Below are positions 51,409-57,940 of a stretch of DNA of 57,940 nucleotides, piece by piece (the first letter of the stretch is position 1; each line of letters begins with the position of its first letter). The translations under genes and the position numbers were made by a program. This stretch comes from an uncultured Clostridia bacterium. Lineage in GTDB: Bacteria; Bacillota; Clostridia; Oscillospirales; Acutalibacteraceae. The stretch lies in assembly GCA_945787805.1 (NCBI GenBank), contig CALZID010000012.1, positions 1 to 57,940 of the forward strand, given 5' to 3'. Below the pieces are notes generated by a model that worked only from the letters and a program-made list of their open reading frames with translations, was not told where the DNA came from and did no database searches.

Positions 51409-52115
51409 TTTATATTCTCCTTTTTTAGTGATTTTTTATTATTCAATTCCCTTTCTGCCTGAGGTACTCTCAAATAAAAAGGAACAAGGTTTGATGATTC
51501 TGTGGTTTCTTCGCCGTTGTTTAGTTTTTCTTCTGCAAGTCTGCAAATACTTGAAGCGTGAACATAGCGGATATTTTCGTCCGAAAGTTTAACGCTTTCT
51601 AATGTTTCGCTCAATTTATTATAACAAAGCTCTGCTCCGTCGCCTATAAACACAACAGTTTTATTATAATTTTTGAGTTCTTCACCTAACTCGTCAATTA
51701 ACACTGCTTTATCTTCGCAAAGTCGTTTTCCGTTTTCAAAAATTGCGGTATAAACCTGATTGCAGCGAGCGTCCATAACAGCACAAGCTGTGCAATCTTC
51801 ATTTTTCAGCGGTTCGGCAATGGCTTCGAGAGTCGAAACCGCAAAGCACTTCTTATTTAGTGCATCTGCCATACCTTTAATTGAGGCTATGCCTATTCTG
51901 ACACCCGTAAATGAACCCGGTCCGTTTGTTATTGCAAAAATGTCAATATCTTTCAGTGCTTTTCCACTTTCTGTCAGAGTTTTCTCAACCATGGGCATAA
52001 GAGTTTGGCTATGAGTCAGCCCGTTATTTATAAAGTTTTCAGCTAATACAACACCGTTTTCGCTAATTGCTACGGAAGCTGTTACAGATGTTGAGTCAAG
52101 GGCTAAAATAGTCAT
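51405..52115 (-). CDS. tsaB: tRNA t6A modification protein TsaB
   Basis: 236 residues, actin-like fold with LALDSTSVTASVA, FAITNGPGSFTGVRIG and VMDARCNQVYTAIF. Partner of TsaD/TsaE in threonylcarbamoyl-adenosine synthesis at tRNA position 37. Overlaps tsaE by 4 bases. The usual neighbours rimI and tsaD are not in the window. Confidence 0.94.
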   Translation of the reverse strand: MTILALDSTSVTASVAISENGVVLAENFINNGLTHSQTLMPMVEKTLTESGKALKDIDIFAITNGPGSFTGVRIGIASIKGMADALNKKCFAVSTLEAIAEPLKNEDCTACAVMDARCNQVYTAIFENGKRLCEDKAVLIDELGEELKNYNKTVVFIGDGAELCYNKLSETLESVKLSDENIRYVHASSICRLAEEKLNNGEETTESSNLVPFYLRVPQAERELNNKKSLKKENIK

Positions 52116-52540
52116 ATCTGCACACCCCCGTCTATAGTAATTATACGCTGAGTTTCGTGTTCCCCACGCTGAAATTCAACTCGAATCGTATTATCGGGCA
52201 AAGCATTTTCAATGTTTTCGCTCCATTCAACAGCGAGAATTCCCCCTGCTTCGTAGAAGTCGAAAAATCCGCTTGAATATAAATCGTCCCAAGTTTCTAC
52301 ACGGTACATATCGAAATGATACAGCGGCGGATTTCCGCCATAATCATTGACTATTGCAAATGTGGGACTGCTCACTTCTTCTTTTGTGCAAAGTGCTTGC
52401 GCAAGACCACGGGTAAATGCGGTTTTACCCATACCGAGTCCGCCGAAAAATGCAACAACAGTTCCGCCTTTCAGCGCTATACCGAGCCTTCTGCCTAATT
52501 CAGTTGTTTCTTCTGCACTGTTTGTAATAAATCTTTGCAT
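52112..52540 (-). CDS. tsaE: tRNA t6A modification ATPase TsaE
   Basis: 142 residues, P-loop ATPase with GGLGMGKTAFTRGLAQAL, SSPTFAIVNDY, HFDMYRVE and AVEWSENI. First gene of the tsaE-tsaB-rpiB unit. Confidence 0.95.
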   Translation of the reverse strand: MQRFITNSAEETTELGRRLGIALKGGTVVAFFGGLGMGKTAFTRGLAQALCTKEEVSSPTFAIVNDYGGNPPLYHFDMYRVETWDDLYSSGFFDFYEAGGILAVEWSENIENALPDNTIRVEFQRGEHETQRIITIDGGVQI

Positions 52541-52571
52541 ATATTCACCGTTAATAATTTTATCTTTTGAT

Positions 52572-52600
52572 ATTCTACCACATAAAATTATATTAGTAAA
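52572..52600 (-). promoter_or_regulatory. promoter of the tsaE-tsaB-rpiB unit
   Basis: Minus strand TTTACT (52600-52595), 17-base spacer, TAGAAT (52577-52572). The AT-rich stretch up to 52760 shows no gene. Confidence 0.5.
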
Positions 52601-52762
52601 TTGATATTTCTATTATTTTTGCGAATTTTTGCCTTTTATATTAAAAATTTGAGTATTTCAAGCATTTTGTAATATGTTTGAAAATTTATACTGACTTTTT
52701 TGTCGGGGCTTGTCAATATTACCAAATTATGCTGATAAAACGCAATTTATTTCTTTTATTTT

Positions 52763-52791
52763 TTGAATTGAAAAAAAGTTATATATATGAT
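52763..52791 (+). promoter_or_regulatory. promoter of gdhA
   Basis: TTGAAT (52763-52768), 17-base spacer, TATGAT (52786-52791), leader of about 27 bases ending in AAGGAGG. Confidence 0.45.
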
Positions 52792-52824
52792 ACCATTATT
52801 TAGTATAATAAGGAGGTTCATATT

Positions 52825-54171
52825 ATGAACAGTTATATTGAAAGAGTTATTGAAAATGTTAAAAAGCGTGACGGTGACAAGCCCGAATTTCTTCAATGCG
52901 TAAATGAAGTTTACAATTCGCTTGAAAAGGTTGTTGAAGCACACCCCGAGTATGAAAAATACGACATTCTCGGCAGAATGGCTGAGCCTGAAAGAAGCGT
53001 ACATTTCAGAGTTGCCTGGGTTGACGATAACGGCAAAACTCAGGTTAACCGCGGTTTCCGTGTTCAGTTTAACTCTGCTATCGGTCCTTACAAGGGCGGT
53101 CTTCGTTTTCATCCCAGTGTAAATGCAAGTATCATCTATTTTCTCGGATTTGAACAGACCTTCAAAAACTCACTCACGGGTCTTCCTATGGGCGGTGCAA
53201 AGGGCGGTTCTGACTTTAATCCCGTCGGTAAAAGCGATGCAGAGATTATGAGATTCTGTCAGGCATTTATGACAGAGCTTCAAAGACATATCGGCGATAA
53301 CCTTGATGTTCCCGCAGGTGACATCGGTGTTGGCGGCCGTGAAATCGGCTATCTTTTCGGTCAGTACAAGAGAATTAAAGGCTGCTTTGAAAACGGTGTT
53401 CTCACCGGCAAAGGCCTTGCATACGGCGGTTCACTTGTTCGTCCCGAAGCCACCGGATACGGCGCAATTTACTACACAAATGAAGTTCTTGCACACGACG
53501 GTGAAAACATTAAAGGTAAAACCTTTGCGATTTCAGGTTTCGGCAATGTTGCCTGGGGCGCAATCAAAAAGATTGCAGAGCTCGGCGGTATTCCTTTAAC
53601 ACTCAGCGGTCCCGACGGATATGTTTATGACAAGGACGGCATCGTAACAGAAGAAAAAATCAACTATCTTCTTGAAATGCGTGCATCGGGCAGAGACAAA
53701 GCAAAGGATTACGCCGATAAATTCGGTGCTGAATTCTTCCCGGGCGAAAAACCCTGGGGTGTTAAAGTTGATGTTGCTCTCCCCTGTGCTACACAGAATG
53801 AAGTAACTCTCGAAGAAGCAAAGAAAATTGTTGCTAACGGCACAAAATATTACATTGAAGTTGCCAATATGCCCACAACCGCAGATGCCGTTGAATACTT
53901 TATTAAAAACGGAGTAATCGTTGCTCCTTCAAAAGCAGTTAATGCCGGCGGAGTTTGCGTTTCAGGTCTTGAAATGAGCCAGAACAGTCAGAGACTTGCT
54001 TGGACAGCGGAAAAAGTTGATGAAATGCTTAAACACGCTATGAAGAATATCTATGATATTTCCGTTGACGCTGCCGGGCGCTACGGTCTCGGTTATGACC
54101 TTATTGCAGGTGCTAACATTGCCGGTTTTGAAAAGGTTGCAGACGCAATGCTTCAACAGGGCATATATTGA
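52825..54171 (+). CDS. gdhA: NADP-type glutamate dehydrogenase
   Basis: 448 residues, the hexameric small GDH. Motifs: GPYKGGLRFHPSV, PMGGAKGGSDF with catalytic Lys, PAGDIGVGGREIGY, Rossmann SGFGNVAWGA, and a C-terminal GANIAGF. Assimilates ammonia onto 2-oxoglutarate. Length and motifs match the NADP(H)-dependent class, though cofactor is not proven. AAGGAGG is 8 bases from the ATG. Monocistronic with terminator. Confidence 0.96.
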   Translation: MNSYIERVIENVKKRDGDKPEFLQCVNEVYNSLEKVVEAHPEYEKYDILGRMAEPERSVHFRVAWVDDNGKTQVNRGFRVQFNSAIGPYKGGLRFHPSVNASIIYFLGFEQTFKNSLTGLPMGGAKGGSDFNPVGKSDAEIMRFCQAFMTELQRHIGDNLDVPAGDIGVGGREIGYLFGQYKRIKGCFENGVLTGKGLAYGGSLVRPEATGYGAIYYTNEVLAHDGENIKGKTFAISGFGNVAWGAIKKIAELGGIPLTLSGPDGYVYDKDGIVTEEKINYLLEMRASGRDKAKDYADKFGAEFFPGEKPWGVKVDVALPCATQNEVTLEEAKKIVANGTKYYIEVANMPTTADAVEYFIKNGVIVAPSKAVNAGGVCVSGLEMSQNSQRLAWTAEKVDEMLKHAMKNIYDISVDAAGRYGLGYDLIAGANIAGFEKVADAMLQQGIY

Positions 54172-54193
54172 TAATTGTTATATCAGATTACAT

Positions 54194-54231
54194 AAACTCC
54201 CTTTCACCAACGGTGTTGGGGAGTTTTTTAT
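54194..54231 (+). terminator. terminator of gdhA
   Basis: AAACTCCC / GGGAGTTT outer stem with an inner CACC / GGTG pairing, then a T-run. Confidence 0.8.
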
Positions 54232-54245
54232 TGCATTTATAATTA

Positions 54246-54274
54246 CAAAAAGCACCCTACTGATGTAGAGTGCT
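54246..54274 (-). terminator. terminator of the MmeI-like gene
   Basis: Minus strand stem AGCACTCTAC-ATCA-GTAGGGTGCT (one T-G pair), then five T. Confidence 0.8.
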
Positions 54275-54325
54275 TAAATTTATGTCAAAATATCTTTTTA
54301 AAATTTTTTTGAAGTTTATTGCAAA

Positions 54326-57082
54326 TTACATATTGCATAGTTTCTGATACATTTTCATAAGTTCTGCTACACATTCGCTTTCGGTCATTGTTTTATAGTC
54401 AAAACCGTATGCCTGCATAACCGCTTTATCGTTTGCCTGATGCGCTTTGCGGAGTTCACCAGGCATTGTCAATTCGTCATACAAATCAGCAAGGGAACAA
54501 TCGGGATATAACGCCCTTGCATCAAGTATTGCCTGTGCCGTTTGCTCAATTTTTGCCTTTTGCTCATCAGTAGGATTAGGCCATGGGAAATTGTTGTAAA
54601 CAATATCTTTTGAGTAACGGTAATCACTTTTTAGCCTACCGCAAACAGTTCTCATCCATGCATTGTGAACATTAGACATCAATATACCAAAGTTATACAA
54701 GGTACCTTCTGGAATTAGGAAAACAAGGTCACTTGCAATTGTTTCTTTATCCATAAATCCTAACGGGACATATCTCCTTCTTCCAGATGAAGTTTTTGGT
54801 ACAATGATATAATTGGTGTCTGGTTGTGCTATCTGACAAAATGTCATTGGAGTTTTTGCAAATTTTCGTGTTCCTGCAGCTTTGCTTGATGCACGGAAGT
54901 CCCGTATAAATTCAATCCGTTTCATAACCGACGGACATTTTTTAACTTCACTTGGATTTGCACCAACAAGCCAAAGACAATATCTCTCTCTGTTATTGAT
55001 AAATTCTGTTGCGCCAATATATGGATGAATCCATTTTTCAGATAATGGTTCTTTGGCAATCATTTCGGTTTTTTCTTCAGAGGACAACACAAAACCTCCG
55101 CCGTCTCGTGGCATACTACCAAATCGCATTGGTGGAACATCACATAATGGCTTTGACACAGACTGAATAAAAATATCAGGAGCTTCTGCTAAGTACGAAT
55201 TAATGTTTTCAACAATTTTGTATTTATCATTGTCAAATATAATCTTTTTCTTACTATCAGTAGTAGAAAAGCCTACAATAACACAATGAACATGCGCTTT
55301 TATATTAGCTTCGCTATCCCATATAAATGTTCTGTGTGCAAAATTGATTTTAACCCCTTTTTTCATAATGGGTTCCCAAAGTGTAACAGCTTGTTGCCCC
55401 TGACAGATTGAGTTCGTTGAAACAAAAGCTACTTTAATATTTGTGTTTTGAATATAATCAGTCGCTTTCATATACCAAGCACAAACATAATCTAATTCCC
55501 CGACACCCTTTATGTTGTTAAAAACTTCTGTCATTTGAGATTTTTGTTCTCTGCTCATCATCATCCCACCAATAAACGGTGGATTACCCATAATGTAATT
55601 GAGTTCATTTTTAGGTACAACTGTTTCCCAATCAATTCGCAGGGCATTGCCCTCAACAATATAGGCATTTGTTGTCAGAGGAAGAAAGTCAATTGTTGTA
55701 TGAACAATATCCTCTGTTTCCTTTATCATTTGGCTTTCGGCAATCCAAAGGGCTGTTTTTGCAACCGTTACGGCAAAATCGTTTATCTCAATTCCGTAAA
55801 ACTGGCTGATTTTAACCTTTATAATATCGCCTGTATCAAATATGATTTGATGCTGATTGATTATTGATATTGCTTCATTTTCAAGCTTACGCAGAGAGAT
55901 ATATGTTTCAGTTAAGAAATTACCCGAACCGCAGGCAGGGTCAAGAAATTTAAGAGTTGATAATTTATCGCAGTATTTACTGAGCCTGTCCTTTTGTACA
56001 TTTAGTTGCTTGAGTTGTTTTATATCTTCAAGTTCGCTCTTTAAGTCGTCAAGAAAAAGCGGGTCAATAACCTTATGTATATTTTCAATAGAGGTGTAAT
56101 GCATACCGCCGCTTCTGCGTGTTTCGGGGTTTAATGTGCTTTCAAAAAGAGCGCCGAAAATTGTGGGGCTGATTTCAGACCAGTCAAAATCTTCACTTGC
56201 ATTTTGTAAAATAAGTTCTCTAATTTCATCCGTAAACTGCGGAATTTCAATGTTTTCCTCTGCAAACAAACCGCCGTTTACATAAGGAAACTTTGCAAGT
56301 TCATCATCAACATACGGGTCTCTGTCTTCAATTTTTGTGTTTAATATCTTAAACAAATCTATTAGTGCATTACGAAAATGTCTTGCATCAAAATCTTTAA
56401 GATAATCATGAAACATCAGATGCTTTCCGAAGACACCTGCGTCCTCTGCATAAAAGCAGAAAACAAGGCGAACACAGAGCATATTAAGACTTTTAAGTGA
56501 ATTTTCATCATCGGGATTGACATACTGTTTACGAAGTGCATCATAGAGTTTACCGACAATCTCGCCTGCCTTTATGGATATTTCCATTTCTCTTTTTACA
56601 TTCTCATTGCCCCTATCAACAAGAAAATCAAGGCGGTAATATTCCTTGTCAAGATTTTTTAACAAAATCTGTTCAGGTTCAGCATTAGGATTTTCCATAT
56701 CATAAACAAGAAATTCACTGAAATTAGATGTAACAATCCATCTCGGTCTGCGAGAAAAAGGCAATTCGGCAGAATAACGCTTTGCTTGCTGAAAAGGAGT
56801 AAGCAAAGAACCGTCCGACTGCTTAATAGGTTTGCGCAAGTTCTTGCCCAGACCTTTTTGCTCAATAAGCACCTTCGTTTCGGGAATATATCCATCAATA
56901 AAGCTTGTATGGTCAAGGTGTACCTGATCTTCAAAGGTAATATACTTTTCCGGTGACTCAACACCCAAAACATCACGAAGTAAGGACAGCCAAAATGGTT
57001 GGCATTCCCCTTTTTCGTATCCCTTATCTTTCCAATATTCCGCAAATGCTTTTGCCGCAGTGCGAATAGCCGAATCTTTCAT
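54326..57082 (-). CDS. MmeI-like type IIL restriction-modification enzyme
   Basis: 918 residues, close to MmeI itself (919). N-terminal nuclease domain with a PD-(D/E)xK-like DGYIPETKVLIEQKG (about residues 60-75). A helical spacer follows to about 360. The N6-adenine methyltransferase has motif I FLDPACGSGNFL, then GIEINDFAVTVAKTALW, and motif IV MGNPPFIGG. Then a target-recognition domain and a C-terminal helical domain. One polypeptide both methylates and cuts. Start at ATG 57082 behind GGGGGA; the frame is open to TTG 57103. No separate specificity subunit. Catalytic D...E-x-K looks intact, so it is probably active. Confidence 0.9.
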   Translation of the reverse strand: MKDSAIRTAAKAFAEYWKDKGYEKGECQPFWLSLLRDVLGVESPEKYITFEDQVHLDHTSFIDGYIPETKVLIEQKGLGKNLRKPIKQSDGSLLTPFQQAKRYSAELPFSRRPRWIVTSNFSEFLVYDMENPNAEPEQILLKNLDKEYYRLDFLVDRGNENVKREMEISIKAGEIVGKLYDALRKQYVNPDDENSLKSLNMLCVRLVFCFYAEDAGVFGKHLMFHDYLKDFDARHFRNALIDLFKILNTKIEDRDPYVDDELAKFPYVNGGLFAEENIEIPQFTDEIRELILQNASEDFDWSEISPTIFGALFESTLNPETRRSGGMHYTSIENIHKVIDPLFLDDLKSELEDIKQLKQLNVQKDRLSKYCDKLSTLKFLDPACGSGNFLTETYISLRKLENEAISIINQHQIIFDTGDIIKVKISQFYGIEINDFAVTVAKTALWIAESQMIKETEDIVHTTIDFLPLTTNAYIVEGNALRIDWETVVPKNELNYIMGNPPFIGGMMMSREQKSQMTEVFNNIKGVGELDYVCAWYMKATDYIQNTNIKVAFVSTNSICQGQQAVTLWEPIMKKGVKINFAHRTFIWDSEANIKAHVHCVIVGFSTTDSKKKIIFDNDKYKIVENINSYLAEAPDIFIQSVSKPLCDVPPMRFGSMPRDGGGFVLSSEEKTEMIAKEPLSEKWIHPYIGATEFINNRERYCLWLVGANPSEVKKCPSVMKRIEFIRDFRASSKAAGTRKFAKTPMTFCQIAQPDTNYIIVPKTSSGRRRYVPLGFMDKETIASDLVFLIPEGTLYNFGILMSNVHNAWMRTVCGRLKSDYRYSKDIVYNNFPWPNPTDEQKAKIEQTAQAILDARALYPDCSLADLYDELTMPGELRKAHQANDKAVMQAYGFDYKTMTESECVAELMKMYQKLCNM

Positions 57083-57117
57083 TAAAAATCCCCCGAAAGT
57101 CAAAAATATACAAAATA

Positions 57118-57146
57118 ATTATAGCAATTAAAGTTACAAACTGCAA
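57118..57146 (-). promoter_or_regulatory. promoter of the MmeI-like gene
   Basis: Minus strand TTGCAG (57146-57141), 17-base spacer, extended TGC-TATAAT (57123-57118). Confidence 0.6.
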
Positions 57147-57159
57147 GTTAATTTGAAAA

Positions 57160-57190
57160 TATACAAAAAAAGACCTTCAAATGAAGGTCT
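57160..57190 (-). terminator. terminator of the PIN-like gene
   Basis: Minus strand perfect 8-bp stem AGACCTTC / GAAGGTCT with ATTT loop, then seven T. Confidence 0.85.
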
Positions 57191-57201
57191 AAACTTACAA
57201 A

Positions 57202-57789
57202 TTATTTTTTATCTTTTAATAATGGTTTTATTGCTTTGCAAACTTGTTTATGTAAATCATTATCTTTTAGATATTTGCTAATATTTCCACTAATTGAATT
57301 TTTAGTTTTTAATGTCTGTATTTTATCAACAATAAAGTTAATCAAATCGCCTTTATTGTGTCCTTCAATATCAATTCCTTTTAACGCATCTGCTACTTTT
57401 TGCTGTAGTTCATTCTTTTGTTTAGATGAATTGTAACCCGATAAATTTAAGACTCTGTTCAACTTAATATTGTCATTTTTAGTAAATAAAGTTAAACAAT
57501 CATAACCTTGGTCCTGACTGACAATATCAATTTCACAATTTGGATACTTTGCAGCTAACTCACCTGCAAAGAAAGATAATTGAAAATCCAAGGCATTCTT
57601 TGTATTTACATCAACTTTTTTTGTAATAACAGTTGCTTTTGATTCAATAATCTTATTTAACAAATCAAAGTTAAGTTTATCAGCATTCTTTGAATAGAAA
57701 ATATATACTTCTGCATTTGTATCAAGTTTGTTTAACCCAGAGAGCCCAGCTTCGTGAACATTTTCATAATCTACTAAGTAATATTTCAT
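57202..57789 (-). CDS. PIN/NYN-like nuclease domain protein
   Basis: 195 residues. N-terminal YYLVDYENVHEAGLSGL with the acidic VDxEN motif, DFQLSFFAGELA and VSQDQGYDCL, together giving the Asp/Glu set of a PIN/NYN-like ribonuclease (PIN_7-like). A C-terminal helical domain of about 80 Lys/Asn-rich residues may bind nucleic acid. Own promoter and terminator. Next to the MmeI-like enzyme, so a defence role is possible but unproven. AAAGGAG precedes the ATG. Confidence 0.8.
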   Translation of the reverse strand: MKYYLVDYENVHEAGLSGLNKLDTNAEVYIFYSKNADKLNFDLLNKIIESKATVITKKVDVNTKNALDFQLSFFAGELAAKYPNCEIDIVSQDQGYDCLTLFTKNDNIKLNRVLNLSGYNSSKQKNELQQKVADALKGIDIEGHNKGDLINFIVDKIQTLKTKNSISGNISKYLKDNDLHKQVCKAIKPLLKDKK

Positions 57790-57809
57790 AAATAATTCTC
57801 CTTTAGATT

Positions 57810-57838
57810 AATATAAAGTATTTAACAATATTTGTCAA
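57810..57838 (-). promoter_or_regulatory. promoter of the PIN-like gene
   Basis: Minus strand TTGACA (57838-57833), 17-base spacer, TATATT (57815-57810). Confidence 0.65.
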
Positions 57839-57874
57839 TAAAAAAAGAACTTCCCGAACAAATCGAAAAGTTCT
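57838..57874 (-). terminator. terminator entering from the right
   Basis: Minus strand AGAACTT / AAGTTCT stem with a large loop followed by seven T. It would stop a minus-strand transcript coming from outside the window. Confidence 0.5.
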
Positions 57875-57882
57875 AACATCTA

Positions 57883-57901
57883 TGTACCCTGAAAACTGAA
57901 C
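57883..57901 (+). other. rRNA-leader-like box at the right edge
   Basis: TGTACCCTGAAAACTGAAC resembles the conserved CTTGAAAACTGAA element found next to 16S/23S genes in Firmicutes rRNA operons. No rRNA sequence itself is inside the window, so an rRNA operon starting just beyond the edge is only inferred. Confidence 0.35.
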
Positions 57902-57940
57902 AAAGGAGTGAAGGGATAGAAATTGTAACTCATAGAAACC

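Overview
The window looks like a stretch of a low-GC, endospore-forming Firmicute of the class Clostridia, most plausibly a gut Oscillospiraceae/Ruminococcaceae-type anaerobe. The basis is spore genes (gpr, spoIIP, spoVAE, a SigH-like sigma factor), split transketolase, a flavin/iron-sulfur NuoEF-type complex, frequent TTG/GTG starts behind strong GGAGG sites, and AT-rich consensus promoters. The genus cannot be read from the sequence. The left edge lies inside a 53-bp repeat that recurs inverted at 8963-9015, and the right edge runs into sequence resembling an rRNA leader. Both are places where draft assemblies break, so the window may be a whole contig.

Layout. 62-5581: YhaM nuclease, a 41-aa peptide gene fused to the end of spoIIP, spoIIP, gpr, rpsT, a 59-aa membrane peptide, spoVAE, a zinc-ribbon protein, a SigH-like sigma factor and a 31-aa peptide. 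5587-8961: phosphohexomutase and the ComM/YifB ATPase, divergently transcribed. 8963-9248: a multi-hairpin repeat element. 9267-16769: a single gene for a surface protein of about 2500 residues built from Ig-like and ten tandem modules. 16972-18032: small lipoprotein, four-helix-bundle protein, an array of seven short hairpins, and tRNA-Leu(CAA). 18097-21724: radC, membrane protein, HPD-less J-domain protein, DUF5685 protein and metF, tightly packed. 21843-26770: a three-subunit flavin/Fe-S complex resembling the Sporomusa-type Nfn (Stn) transhydrogenase. 26909-29045: PHP phosphoesterase and a secreted WCY-repeat protein.

29301-45174 is one run of fifteen minus-strand genes with gaps of at most about 50 bases, behind one good promoter: alpha/beta hydrolase, miaB, ylbF, mutS, mutL, miaA, HlyD-like, ylmE, sepF, divIVA, lspA, rluA, a HAD phosphatase and the two transketolase halves. 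It combines mismatch repair, tRNA modification and septum/wall functions. 45471-54171 holds SCP2, a second hairpin cluster, a second WCY-repeat secreted protein with a structured leader, a Gfo/Idh oxidoreductase, upp, rpiB, tsaB, tsaE and gdhA. 54326-57789 carries an MmeI-like type IIL restriction-modification enzyme and a PIN/NYN-like nuclease, a likely small defence patch.

Most promising for new biology: the DUF5685 / HPD-less J-domain / membrane-protein operon with its cysteine clusters; the Stn-like complex with a truncated molybdopterin-oxidoreductase-type tail; the three clusters of short hairpins with different stems but a shared loop set; the small peptide genes at 1096, 3795 and 5486; and the structured leader with a UUCG terminator upstream of the second WCY-repeat protein. 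No CRISPR array, prophage, integrase or insertion-sequence transposase is visible.
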